Under the pieces are notes generated by a model. That model was not told the DNA's origin and did not search any database. It saw only the letters and a program-made list of their open reading frames with translations. Source: Acinetobacter pittii (GTDB taxonomy: Bacteria; Pseudomonadota; Gammaproteobacteria; Pseudomonadales; Moraxellaceae). From it: a DNA stretch of 64,000 bases. Below, piece by piece: positions 44,717 through 53,230 of this stretch. The position numbers and the translations under genes were made by a program. The stretch spans positions 186,001 to 250,000 of the forward strand of contig NZ_CP139286.1 in the NCBI RefSeq assembly GCF_034067285.1, read 5' to 3'. Position 1 is the first letter of the stretch; the number at the start of each line of letters is the position of its first letter.

Positions 44717-46054
44717 GTGATAATCAAAAAAATTCTCGAAAAATGGGACATCATTTTGAATATCGCAATTATTGGCAGTGGAATGGCAGGGCTTGCGGCA
44801 GCAAGAATTCTGAAAGATGCAGGGCATACGATCACGATATTTGAAGCACTTCCTGGCCGGGGAATGGATAGCCATAGCATTGAGTTCGATGGTGGAATTA
44901 TTGATGCACCGCTACGTGTGATGAATCCTCACTTATGGAAAAATACACTTAGCCTTGCGGCTCATTTAGGCATTAAAACCTTCCCTGTTCGTACTTATAT
45001 GTCTTGTAGCTGGTTATTCGAAGATCGTACGGAAACATGGTTAACGACTTCTCGTAGCCGTATTGGTAATTTCCCGATTATTAATAACCGTAAAGGCATC
45101 CAGCAATATGGCTGGCGTCTTGTGAAAGGGATGTTGCAATTAAAAACTGCGATTCACCAGTTTTTCAAATCTAAAAATCAAGATATTACCCTCGCTGAAT
45201 TTATTAATCAGAACGATATTGAAGAAGTATTCTGGCATGGTGTGGTTATGCCAGTGCTTTATACAATTTGTACGTGTAATCCAAAAACGATTGGCGATTG
45301 GCCTGCAAAAAACTTACTTGAGTTTTTACGTCACTTAACTGATGGCGACATGTTGTTGCGCATGAAAGGTGGCACACCAGCATTTGTAGATAGCTTGATT
45401 AAAGACATCGATATCCATAGCGGATCGGCAATTAAGAAAGTTGAACTACAAGGCGAAAAAGTACTGGTTGAAAACAGCCAAGGTGAACAGAACTTATTTG
45501 ATCGAGTGATTGTTGCAACGCCAACATCTAAAATCGATGAGTTTTTAAATCCTGAACAGTTTGCAGAAGATATGAACTTGCTTAAGCAATTCCGCTTTGA
45601 ACAAGGCGATCTTGTGATTCATACCGATGCGACAGTCATGCCACCACGCCGTAAAGACTGGTCAGTGTTGAGCTACATGATGGACCGTAAGTTTACACGT
45701 CAGCAATTCACGGTATGGATGAATGCGGTCGAGCCAACACTTGTGGGTAAAAATCCTGTATTCCAAACTTGGCGTCCAGTGGTTGATATTGACCCTAAAA
45801 AAGTGATTTCAAAAGTGACTTTAACGCGTGCAGTTGTAGACTCGCAAACGGTTGCTTTAAACAAAGAATTGCAACAACGTCATTTAGACCCAAGCCGTAA
45901 AGTATTTTACTGTGGTTCATGGTCGTGCGATGGCTTGCCAATTTTAGAGTCAGCAGTCACTTCTGCAATGCATATTGCTGAAATTTTAGGTGCACCTTTA
46001 CCATTTGTAGGCTTAAAACCTAAGGTAGAAGTTGCCCCAGAACTCGGCTACTAA
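44717..46054 (+). CDS. FAD/NAD(P)-binding amine-oxidase-like protein
   Basis: Flavoprotein with an N-terminal Rossmann motif (IAIIGSGMAGLAAARILKDA, ending in FEA) and a C-terminal FAD segment (FYCGSWSCDGLPILESAVTSA), of the amine oxidase/protoporphyrinogen oxidase type. At about 430-445 residues it is the usual size. The start is unclear. A GTG at 44717 follows AGGG closely, a TTG at 44756 lies two codons before the Rossmann motif, and an ATG at 44713 is in another frame (see findings). It begins a likely operon with the methyltransferase and GFA genes; that context hints at small-molecule or fatty-acid modification, but nothing specific. Confidence 0.78.
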   Translation: MIIKKILEKWDIILNIAIIGSGMAGLAAARILKDAGHTITIFEALPGRGMDSHSIEFDGGIIDAPLRVMNPHLWKNTLSLAAHLGIKTFPVRTYMSCSWLFEDRTETWLTTSRSRIGNFPIINNRKGIQQYGWRLVKGMLQLKTAIHQFFKSKNQDITLAEFINQNDIEEVFWHGVVMPVLYTICTCNPKTIGDWPAKNLLEFLRHLTDGDMLLRMKGGTPAFVDSLIKDIDIHSGSAIKKVELQGEKVLVENSQGEQNLFDRVIVATPTSKIDEFLNPEQFAEDMNLLKQFRFEQGDLVIHTDATVMPPRRKDWSVLSYMMDRKFTRQQFTVWMNAVEPTLVGKNPVFQTWRPVVDIDPKKVISKVTLTRAVVDSQTVALNKELQQRHLDPSRKVFYCGSWSCDGLPILESAVTSAMHIAEILGAPLPFVGLKPKVEVAPELGY

Positions 46055-46058
46055 AATT

Positions 46059-46886
46059 GTGAAAATAAAAGTTCGAGCAGCTCTCTCTCGACTCATTCCC
46101 CATAAATATGCAATTGATGCATCAAACTTGGGAGATGATGGGGAGCTTGCTTGGACAAATTTGGGTTTTTGGAAAAATACCCAAAGCTACCGTGAAGCTT
46201 GTCGCCAATTGGCTGACCATTTGGCACAAGCTGTCAATTTAAATTCAAAAGATCATCTCTTAGATTTAGGCTGCGGACAGGGTGCAAGTTTGTTGCACTG
46301 GTTACAGCACTATCAGCCTAAAAGCCTCAGCGCAGTTGACTTACAAGCCCCATGCGTTCATAAAATTCAAAATCTTATTCCCGAAATAAGTCAGATTTTC
46401 TGCGGTTCATTTTTAAATTTAAAACAATTTGAATTTAAACAAGGCTTCGATGTAGTGCTCTGTATCGATGCGGCTTATCACAGCAATTTAAATTCATTTC
46501 TAGATTCGGTCACATCAGTTTTAAATTCAAAAGGTCGATTAGGTTTTCATTACTTAATGCGTGCCGACTCATGTCAAAACATGACTGCCCTACAAGAACA
46601 AAAGCATCGGTATTTACTCAAAGCAGCAGACGTTATTTGGGAAGCTTTACCAAACGAGAAAATGCTAAGAACTACCTTGGAACAACAAGGTTTCGTCGAT
46701 ATTCAAATTGAAGATTTATCCGAGCAAGTATTACTCGGTTTTTCACAATATATTCAAAATCAGCAACGACAAAATCAAAGCCGAGGGTTGGCAAATTTTA
46801 AAATTCAAATGACTGCAAAGTTATGCCAACAACTCTACCAAAATGGATATGTACGTTATATTCAAATTACAGCAATAAAAAAATAG
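46059..46886 (+). CDS. SAM-dependent methyltransferase
   Basis: Class I methyltransferase of about 275 residues with motif I in LLDLGCGQGASLLHWLQHY, the acidic residue of motif II in LSAVDLQAP, and VVLCIDAAYH as motif IV. The open frame begins at 46032, but the first reasonable start is the GTG at 46059, four bases after the upstream stop. Resemblance is to small-molecule methyltransferases with a cyclopropane-synthase-like YHSN segment. Cotranscribed with the flavoprotein gene, suggesting that they act on the same product. Confidence 0.8.
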   Translation: MKIKVRAALSRLIPHKYAIDASNLGDDGELAWTNLGFWKNTQSYREACRQLADHLAQAVNLNSKDHLLDLGCGQGASLLHWLQHYQPKSLSAVDLQAPCVHKIQNLIPEISQIFCGSFLNLKQFEFKQGFDVVLCIDAAYHSNLNSFLDSVTSVLNSKGRLGFHYLMRADSCQNMTALQEQKHRYLLKAADVIWEALPNEKMLRTTLEQQGFVDIQIEDLSEQVLLGFSQYIQNQQRQNQSRGLANFKIQMTAKLCQQLYQNGYVRYIQITAIKK

Positions 46887-46894
46887 GATGAGCC

Positions 46895-47320
46895 ATGTCA
46901 GCCAAATATCAAGGATCGTGTTTATGTGGAGCGGTGAGCTACCAAAGTGAAGCGGAGCCACGTTATAGCTTTAATTGCCACTGTCGGGATTGTCAGAAGG
47001 CCACAGGTTCAGCCTATGCACCCATCGCTTTTTTTCACCAATCTGAATTGAAAGTAAGTGGCGAGCTTAAATATTTTGAGTCTTTAGGATCTTCTGGCCG
47101 ACCTATTAAACGAGCTTTTTGCCCGACTTGTGGTTCCCAGCTTTTTGGCTTACCTGAAATTGCTCCTGAAATGATTTCAATACGTGCAGGTACTTTGGAT
47201 GACCCTAGTCTTTATCAGCCTAGAGCAGAGGTGTTTGTGAGCCAAGCCTATGCTTGGGATACCCTGAATCCACAGCTTAAACACTTTGAAAAAATGATAG
47301 AGAAGAGAAAAGAAGGATAG
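46895..47320 (+). CDS. GFA (glutathione-dependent formaldehyde-activating-like) protein
   Basis: Small zinc protein of 141 residues with the GFA/CENP-V fold. Three cysteine groups bind metal: GSCLCGAVSY, NCHCRDCQKATGS and FCPTCGSQLFGLP. Family members were first linked to formaldehyde-glutathione condensation, though most have unknown roles. AGGATG precedes the start and the gene is 8 bases after the methyltransferase, so it is the last gene of that operon. Directly after its stop begins the Rsm-like RNA locus. Confidence 0.88.
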   Translation: MSAKYQGSCLCGAVSYQSEAEPRYSFNCHCRDCQKATGSAYAPIAFFHQSELKVSGELKYFESLGSSGRPIKRAFCPTCGSQLFGLPEIAPEMISIRAGTLDDPSLYQPRAEVFVSQAYAWDTLNPQLKHFEKMIEKRKEG

Positions 47321-47337
47321 AGGTCGTCTGACAAGCT

Positions 47338-47355
47338 CGTAAGCCTTTTCTTACA
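47338..47355 (+). promoter_or_regulatory. GacA-box-like upstream activating sequence
   Basis: CGTAAG-CCTTTT-CTTACA matches the GacA consensus TGTAAG-N6-CTTACA in 11 of 12 defined bases with the correct six-base spacer. Its centre is about 65 bases upstream of the predicted start of the following small RNA, the kind of distance seen in rsm promoters. Confidence 0.75.
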
Positions 47356-47411
47356 GACATTCGGGAAAATGACTTCTTTCTATGACCCTACAAATTACCT
47401 ATGATGAACTC

Positions 47412-47539
47412 ATCAGGAACAGGAAGTTCCGAAACGTAAAACAACAATAATAAGTTTAAGCATCAGGACGTGAGGTATTACAGGAAGTGTACCTAGTAAC
47501 GAAATACGGAAAAAGCCCAACAGGATGTTGGGCTTTTTT
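47412..47539 (+). ncRNA. Candidate CsrA/RsmA-binding small RNA (RsmX/Y/Z type)
   Basis: A possible -10 box TATGAT (47400-47405) predicts a start near 47412. The ~128-nt product holds five AGGA motifs and one ACGGA. Hairpin 1 (47416-47430) is GGAAC/GTTCC with loop AGGAA. Another AGGA at 47465-47468 sits between short arms. Hairpin 3 (47474-47493) has the stem GGTA..AC/GT..TACC with loop AGGAA. The terminator (47512-47539) has a 10-base stem AAAGCCCAAC/GTTGGGCTTT, with loop AGGAT and six T residues. Repeated GGA in loops, a GacA box and ~125 nt length are the features of RNAs that sequester CsrA/RsmA. Confidence 0.75.
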
Positions 47540-47548
47540 CATTTTGTA

Positions 47549-47926
47549 TTAATAAACTTGTTTTCCACCCAATACTGCACAATCAACAGGTGTATTCCAT
47601 TTCACCGCAGTACCTGTAAGTACGGGACGAACAATACGCCATGGCCAGAAGCCAAATCTTTGGCTTTGGTGATAATTAATCACTACATCTGCACCGTATT
47701 TACGAGCAATGATCGCTAATTTAGGTTTTACTTCTTCAAACCCCCCATAAGTTCCTTTTGCGGCTTTAATACGTTTAATAGATTTATAGTGCTCTGCTGA
47801 AGGAGTACCCTCAATTAAGCAAATAGGTGGGTTTGCAATAGTTTGTATTTGAGAAGCTGTATCTTGAGCAAATGCAGTTAAAGGTAAAGCTAGAAATAAA
47901 GTAGGTAAAATAAAACGGAGTCTCAT
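47549..47926 (-). CDS. Hypothetical secreted protein
   Basis: A 125-residue protein with a clear signal peptide (MRLRFILPTLFLALPLTAFA, cleavage before QDT). The mature part has about 105 residues with two Cys residues (PPICL and DCAV) that could form a disulfide and a segment GTYGGFEEVKPKLAIIARKYGAD. That segment vaguely recalls small envelope proteins of the heavy-metal-binding YbjQ or DUF4156 type, which is not a firm match. It is convergent with the candidate small RNA, whose terminator also has a T tract on the minus strand. The region upstream (47927-48193) is AT-rich and empty. Confidence 0.7.
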   Translation of the reverse strand: MRLRFILPTLFLALPLTAFAQDTASQIQTIANPPICLIEGTPSAEHYKSIKRIKAAKGTYGGFEEVKPKLAIIARKYGADVVINYHQSQRFGFWPWRIVRPVLTGTAVKWNTPVDCAVLGGKQVY

Positions 47927-48193
47927 ATTTTTCCTTGTTAGTATCTTAATGAATTAAAGTTTATAAATAGGTCTTATTAATAGGTCCCTATTTGGTGGCG
48001 CATTATAATCTTATATTTTTAATATTTCTTATTTTAATATTATATTTTTTAATAAATTAGAGGGACTATATTTAGTTTTTAAAATAATAATTTTTTTAGA
48101 AATTTATTTTTAACTTCATATTTATAATAAATTTTTAGGTAAGTATGTTTCTTCAAAACATGATGGATAGACTATGCCTAAAATTATAGACAA

Positions 48194-48229
48194 CAAAAAA
48201 CCCCATAAATCAAATATTCATGAGGTTTA
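48194..48229 (-). terminator. Terminator of tRNA-Thr
   Basis: On the minus strand the arms AAACCTCAT and ATGGGGTTT pair with one mismatch and are followed by a T run. Confidence 0.6.
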
Positions 48230-48233
48230 ATGA

Positions 48234-48309
<76 letters not shown>

Positions 48310-48401
48310 GATGTGGTGAGAATTTTACAGTTTCTTAAAAAAATTACAAGCCAAAAAATGAGCAGTTAGATGTTTTCTCATATCTGATCATGGCAAACAG
48401 T

Positions 48402-49316
48402 TTAAAGAATGGGATAGGAAGGAATAAGTCGCTGTTCACGTGCTAAGTCAATGAAAGCACGTAGTGCAGCACTCGGATGTTTTCCTTGAGGGTAATATAA
48501 ACATAGACCTGCATAGTGAGGTGTCCACTCTTCCAAAACACGTATGAGTCGACCTTGTTCGATGAGCGGAGCTACAAACCAATGTCCTGTGTAAGCTAAG
48601 CCAATACCAGATAAAGCACTATCAATGGCTAGCATATAGGTATCAATTGTAAGATGTCCTGAAACATCGACCGTTAAAGATTCATTGTTTTGAGTAAATT
48701 CCCATTTATAAATTTTACCGCTAGGTAATCGTAGGCGAATACATTCATGCTTTAACAAATCAGAAGGTATGTGGGGTATACCATGTGTATTTAGATACGC
48801 TGGTGTTGCAACTACTGCCATGCTTTGCTTAGGGCCTATTTCAATGGCAACCATATCTTGTGGAACGGTACTCGCGAAACGTATACCAGCATCAAAACCT
48901 TCTTTCACAATATCAATGAATTCTCCGTCAGAAACGAGATCAACTCGTACATCCGGATAGCGACGGATATATTCAATGATTACAGAATGCAGAATTTGCC
49001 GAGACATACCTTCTTCTGCATTGATTCTTAATGTTCCTGAGGGAGTGGCACGACGGTCTAATGTCTCTTGAACAGCAAGATCAATTTGTTCCAAGGCTGG
49101 GGTAATACGATTTAAAAACTGTAGTCCTGCTTCGGTCAGTGAAACACTACGGGTTGTACGATTAAATAAGCGTATCCCTAAATGATGTTCTAGCTGAGCA
49201 ATATTTCGGCTGAGTGCTGAAGATGACATATCGAGTTCAACTGCTGCTGACCGAAAATTACGGTGGTTGGCAAGCGCAATTACCGCTTTTAGATCCGTTA
49301 GGCTAGTGTTATTCAT
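48402..49316 (-). CDS. LysR family transcriptional regulator
   Basis: LysR regulator of 304 residues. The helix-turn-helix (about 5-62; ALANHRNFRSAAVELDMSSS and ALSRNIAQLEHHLGIRLFNR) is followed by an effector domain of the CrgA-like class (TPSGTLRINAEEGMSRQIL). It is divergent from an NTF2-like/short-chain dehydrogenase operon 101 bases away and probably controls it. The spacer carries the palindrome TTGTAG-GG-CTACAA. Confidence 0.88.
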   Translation of the reverse strand: MNNTSLTDLKAVIALANHRNFRSAAVELDMSSSALSRNIAQLEHHLGIRLFNRTTRSVSLTEAGLQFLNRITPALEQIDLAVQETLDRRATPSGTLRINAEEGMSRQILHSVIIEYIRRYPDVRVDLVSDGEFIDIVKEGFDAGIRFASTVPQDMVAIEIGPKQSMAVVATPAYLNTHGIPHIPSDLLKHECIRLRLPSGKIYKWEFTQNNESLTVDVSGHLTIDTYMLAIDSALSGIGLAYTGHWFVAPLIEQGRLIRVLEEWTPHYAGLCLYYPQGKHPSAALRAFIDLAREQRLIPSYPIL

Positions 49317-49370
49317 TGTCCCGATTTCTGCATTAATTCATCCCATATTATCCCTCTTATAACAAGAATC

Positions 49371-49384
49371 TTGTAGGGCTACAA
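49371..49384. promoter_or_regulatory. Candidate LysR operator palindrome
   Basis: The perfect inverted repeat TTGTAG-GG-CTACAA overlaps a second one, ACAAG-AAT-CTTGT (49362-49374), in the 101-base spacer between the LysR gene and its divergent operon. Confidence 0.5.
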
Positions 49385-49417
49385 TCGAAAGCATCAATTT
49401 ACATAAGGCTTAGATAT

Positions 49418-49750
49418 ATGGCTCACCAAATTTTATTGCCATCAATCATTCAACATTATTTTGAATCAGATCGGCAGACGGCAGAAGCAGTAGTTACTTG
49501 TTTTACAGAGCATGGTGTCGTGCGCGATGAAGGACACGAATATATAGGTCATAAGGCCATCTTAGGCTGGAAACAGCAAGCTTCGACTCAATATGAATAT
49601 TATGCTGAACCACTGAGTATAGAGATGCAGAACGGAAAGTATGTGGTTTTGGCACGTGTAGAAGGTAACTTCCCCGGTAGTCCGATCAATTTACATTATG
49701 CCTTCCAGTTAACCGATGAAAAAATTGAAATATTGGAGATTACCGTATGA
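49418..49750 (+). CDS. NTF2-like (SnoaL-type) small protein
   Basis: A 110-residue protein of the nuclear transport factor 2-like fold: an N-terminal helix pair ([20 protein letters not shown]), a buried-pocket strand ([20 protein letters not shown]) and closing beta strands ending in [16 protein letters not shown]. Members are small isomerases, hydrolases or dehydratases or have only binding roles. It overlaps the following dehydrogenase gene by four bases, so the two probably act on the same compound. Confidence 0.8.
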   Translation: MAHQILLPSIIQHYFESDRQTAEAVVTCFTEHGVVRDEGHEYIGHKAILGWKQQASTQYEYYAEPLSIEMQNGKYVVLARVEGNFPGSPINLHYAFQLTDEKIEILEITV

Positions 49751-50529
49751 ATTTTCCTTTACAACTCTTAGGAAAAAAGGCGTTAGTAACAGGTGGCAGT
49801 AAAGGAACAGGAGCCGCTGTTGTAAGAGCATTACATGAGGTGGGGGCGGAGGTCATGACCGCTGCTCGTCATCCTGTACAGGATTTACCACAAAATGTGC
49901 ATTTTATTGAAGCTGATTTAACTAAAGCTAAAGGATGCAGCGAGGTAGTGCAGGCTGTGCAGAAACACTGGGGGAAAATTGATATTGTTGTACACGTTTT
50001 AGGTGGTTCATCTGCTCCGGCAGGCGGGTTTGCTGTATTGGGTGATGAAGAATGGGAGAGAGAAATTAATTTAAATTTAATGCCTGCCATTCGTCTGGAT
50101 CGGGCATTGGTACCTCTGATGTTAGAGCAAGGTTCCGGTGTCATTATTCATGTAACTTCCATTCAGAGAGAACTGCCTTTACCAGAATCAACGACTGCAT
50201 ATGCAGCAGCAAAAGCGGCGTTATCTACATATAGTAAAAGTTTATCTAAAGAGATTTCTCCAAAGGGAATACGTGTTGTTCGCGTTGCGCCGGGATGGAT
50301 TGAAACCGAAGCTGCTGTGGCTTTGGCAGAGCGTCTTGCACTCGAAGCAGAAACAAATTATGAAGGTGGGAAGCAAATCATTATGAATGCTTTGGGGGGG
50401 ATTCCGTTAGGGCGCCCCAATAAACCGGAAGAGGTGGCAGATTTAATTACTTATTTGGTCTCTGAACGGGCTTCAGCGATTACGGGTACTGAGTTTGTGA
50501 TTGATGGCGGAACAGTGCCGACTGTGTGA
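49747..50529 (+). CDS. Short-chain dehydrogenase/reductase
   Basis: Classical SDR oxidoreductase of 260 residues. The NAD(P) motif [15 protein letters not shown] is near residue 16, [11 protein letters not shown] replaces the usual NNAG, the catalytic Ser is in [20 protein letters not shown] and the YxxxK motif is YAAAKAAL, with C-terminal [16 protein letters not shown]. Substrate unknown. Cotranscribed with the NTF2-like gene and divergent from LysR, forming a small inducible unit. Confidence 0.88.
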   Translation: MNFPLQLLGKKALVTGGSKGTGAAVVRALHEVGAEVMTAARHPVQDLPQNVHFIEADLTKAKGCSEVVQAVQKHWGKIDIVVHVLGGSSAPAGGFAVLGDEEWEREINLNLMPAIRLDRALVPLMLEQGSGVIIHVTSIQRELPLPESTTAYAAAKAALSTYSKSLSKEISPKGIRVVRVAPGWIETEAAVALAERLALEAETNYEGGKQIIMNALGGIPLGRPNKPEEVADLITYLVSERASAITGTEFVIDGGTVPTV

Positions 50530-50539
50530 AATATAAAGA

Positions 50540-50575
50540 TGCGTGCTATCTGCTTTTAGGAAGACAGCACGCTGT
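50540..50575 (+). terminator. Terminator after the SDR gene
   Basis: The arms GCGTGCT-TCT and AGA-AGCACGC pair around a short loop and are followed by a T-rich tract. Confidence 0.7.
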
Positions 50576-50580
50576 TTGTT

Positions 50581-50910
50581 TTATTGAGTTTTCAACCCAT
50601 AGATAAACGAATCAACACGTTCGCCACTATTTAAAGTGACTTGCACAGGGACTCTTTCATAGCCTTCACCTTCAAAGTCATCGAGTAATTTCCAGTTTGC
50701 GTCTAAATGCTCTGAGCTAAAAACAAAACCTTGCACTTGATTGCTACTATCATCAAGTACAATTCCCGGATAGCCTAAATCTGCTCCCCAACCTTCATTA
50801 CGCAAGCTTCCGTTTACCCAACCTTCTGACCATTGTCCGCCAATATTTTCAAGTATATGTGCATTAGGACGACCCGGGCCTAAAGTGCCATAAACAAATA
50901 AACTCGACAT
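50581..50910 (-). CDS. Gamma-glutamylcyclotransferase-like (AIG2) protein
   Basis: Small protein of 109 residues of the GGCT/AIG2 fold. The family start LFVYGTLGPGRPNAHIL, the GYPGIVLDDSS segment and the acid in LDDFEGEGYERVPVQV, typical of gamma-glutamyl cyclotransferases, are present. The ATG at 50910 with GGAAAA upstream is the true start; the open frame runs further only through the neighbouring transporter gene. It lies 23 bases after that transporter and may be its operon partner. True substrate unknown. Confidence 0.85.
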   Translation of the reverse strand: MSSLFVYGTLGPGRPNAHILENIGGQWSEGWVNGSLRNEGWGADLGYPGIVLDDSSNQVQGFVFSSEHLDANWKLLDDFEGEGYERVPVQVTLNSGERVDSFIYGLKTQ

Positions 50911-50933
50911 GTGATTTTCCTTTACCTTAAAAA

Positions 50934-52178
50934 TTAATGCGCTTTCGCGTGTGTGGTATAAACCGCTAAAAATATTCCAAATAATGAAAGTACGACGGTT
51001 AAAGCTACAATTGCATTCCATCCGCCGTGTAGCCAAAACCAACCGCCCGCTGAGCCGACAATACTTGAACCCATATAGTAAAAAAGTAAGTAGAGCGAAC
51101 TGGCGTGGGCTTTAGCTTGTTTACTTTCAGCACCTACAGAACTACTCGTAAGCGAGTGGGTAATAAAGAAACCCGTAGTAATAAATGCAATGCCAATAAT
51201 AATGCCGAAAAGAGAGGTGAGTAGGGTCATGAGGCTACCCACAATCATGAGGGCAAAGCCACTCATCATCATGGTTTTTTTACCGAAACGCTCGGCTAAG
51301 CTACCTGCCAATGATGAAGACACCATACCGAAGCTATACGACAAGAAAATAAGGCTAATTTGCGTCTGACTGAGTGAATAAGGCGTTCCACTTAAACGGA
51401 AAGTCGCGTAGTTAAACAAGGTCACAAATACACTAGTGAGCAAGAACCCAATGGCAAACAGACGTAATAGTTTTGTATTGGTTAAATGGGTACGCCACAT
51501 TTGCATGTGAAACCCTAAATTTAGCCCTTTTTTCTGTACAAAATTACGTGAGGCTGGCAGTAGATTGACGAAGGCGATTGAGCAAATAAAACAGATTGCT
51601 CCAAGTAAACCTAAAGCTGTGCGCCATGAAAAATACTCAATTAAAATACCCATGCCGACACGGCCCATCATGCCACCAAAAGCCGTACCTGCAATATATA
51701 AACCCATGGTTTTACCCAAGTGTTCAGGAGCAATTTCTTCGGCAATCCACGCCATAGTGACTGCGGGTACACCACCAAGCAGCAAACCTTCTAAAGCACG
51801 TGCCATCAATAAACTGTGCCAGTTCGGTGTAAGCATTGAGACAATATTTAAAATTGCGGCACATAACATGGATGTAAAGATCACGCCACGACGGCCAATC
51901 GCTTGTGAAAAGGCACTTGATAGCACAATTGAAATGGCTAAAAAGGCCGTTGTTAATGACAGGGCTAAAGAACTACTTGCAGGGCTAATTTGGAAACTTT
52001 GACTAAATGCAGGCAACAGCGGCTGTACACAGTAAATTAGTGAAAAGCTGGCAAAACCTACGAGGAATAAAGCAAATCCTGCATGCTTATAGGCTTTAGT
52101 GCCTTTGTGAATCCACTCGCGGGACAGAACAGAAGTCGTCTCAGTACTTAAGGTACTGGGTGTAGATGAAGAGCTCAT
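50934..52178 (-). CDS. Major facilitator transporter, YnfM-like
   Basis: Twelve-segment transporter of 414 residues with a cytosolic N-terminus of about 30 residues. It shows the YnfM/arabinose-efflux-like signature: LIYCVQPLLPAFSQSFQISP, SQAIGRRGVIFTSML (motif A) and RALEGLLLGGVPAVTMAWIAEE. E. coli YnfM is likewise divergent from a LysR regulator (YnfL), as here with the gene at 52319. Probably a drug or metabolite efflux carrier; substrate unknown. Confidence 0.85.
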   Translation of the reverse strand: MSSSSTPSTLSTETTSVLSREWIHKGTKAYKHAGFALFLVGFASFSLIYCVQPLLPAFSQSFQISPASSSLALSLTTAFLAISIVLSSAFSQAIGRRGVIFTSMLCAAILNIVSMLTPNWHSLLMARALEGLLLGGVPAVTMAWIAEEIAPEHLGKTMGLYIAGTAFGGMMGRVGMGILIEYFSWRTALGLLGAICFICSIAFVNLLPASRNFVQKKGLNLGFHMQMWRTHLTNTKLLRLFAIGFLLTSVFVTLFNYATFRLSGTPYSLSQTQISLIFLSYSFGMVSSSLAGSLAERFGKKTMMMSGFALMIVGSLMTLLTSLFGIIIGIAFITTGFFITHSLTSSSVGAESKQAKAHASSLYLLFYYMGSSIVGSAGGWFWLHGGWNAIVALTVVLSLFGIFLAVYTTHAKAH

Positions 52179-52318
52179 ATCATGACCATGACAGAAAGAA
52201 AGTGCAGCGCTTTGGGGGCATACTGCATCGAGAAAATTCGATGAATTAAAATTAGCAATTTGAAAGGTATTTTTCTAATATATTTAACAATAGGTCATGA
52301 TATGTTTTATATATAGCG

Positions 52319-53230
52319 ATGGAACTCAGGCATATACGCTACTTTTTAGCGGTAGCAGAAGAAAAAAACTTTACCAAAGCGGCGCATCGTTTAAACATGA
52401 GCCAGCCACCTTTAAGTATGCAAATAAGAGACTTAGAAGAAGAGCTGGGTGCAGATTTATTTATTCGATCTCCGCATGGGGTGGAGCTAACTGAAGCTGG
52501 GCTTGCCTTTTTAAATGCCATTCAGCCTGTACAGCAGCGTGTAGAAGATGCAGCGAACCTTGTTAAACAAGTGGCAAATGGCGAAGTCGGCCAACTACGT
52601 TTAGGCTTTACAGGGACTTCAATGTTGAACCCTTTAATTCCTAAATGCGTTCGCTATTTTCAGCAGCAATATCCGAAAGTGAATTTAAAGCTTGAAGAAG
52701 CCAATACTTTACTGCTCATCGATTTATTGCTTGAGGACCGTTTAGATGTGGCGATTATTCGCTCGCCACGCAACATTCCAGACAGTTTAATTATTCAAGA
52801 ATTATTGGCAGAGCCACTCATTGCTGCTTTGCCTTCCGAGTCTTTTCAACTCGACGATGCATCACCAGAAATTGATTTAACGGCACTACGAGAGCTTGAT
52901 TTTATTGTCTCGCCGCCTTCCATTAGCGCAGGGCTTTTTGATGCGATTAAACAAGCCTGCCATGAACGCGGTTTTGAACCAAAAATTGGACAAAACGCCC
53001 CACAAATTGTGTCGATTTTATCGTTAGTATCTGCAAACTTAGGGGTGTCTTTGGTTCCCGAGTCGACCAAACAATTGCAAATACAAGGCGTGGCTTATCG
53101 CTCTTTGAAGGCGCCTGTACCTACGGTAGGTTTAGGGCTTGCTTATAAAAAACACGCCCCTTCACAAATGGCGATTAACTTTGCCAGTGTGGTGCAAGTG
53201 GCTTGTCACCACGCAGAGGAATATCAATGA
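52319..53230 (+). CDS. LysR family regulator, divergent from the YnfM-like transporter
   Basis: LysR regulator of 303 residues: helix-turn-helix at about 1-58 (MELRHIRYFLAVAEEKNFTK, then AAHRLNMSQPPLSMQIRDLE) and an effector domain with GQLRLGFTGTSMLNPLIP and ILSLVSANLGVSLVPES. It is closest in type to BenM/CatM-like and YnfL-like activators. It shares a 140-base AT-rich spacer with the transporter gene it likely controls. Its last seven bases overlap the convergent DMT transporter gene. Confidence 0.88.
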   Translation: MELRHIRYFLAVAEEKNFTKAAHRLNMSQPPLSMQIRDLEEELGADLFIRSPHGVELTEAGLAFLNAIQPVQQRVEDAANLVKQVANGEVGQLRLGFTGTSMLNPLIPKCVRYFQQQYPKVNLKLEEANTLLLIDLLLEDRLDVAIIRSPRNIPDSLIIQELLAEPLIAALPSESFQLDDASPEIDLTALRELDFIVSPPSISAGLFDAIKQACHERGFEPKIGQNAPQIVSILSLVSANLGVSLVPESTKQLQIQGVAYRSLKAPVPTVGLGLAYKKHAPSQMAINFASVVQVACHHAEEYQ

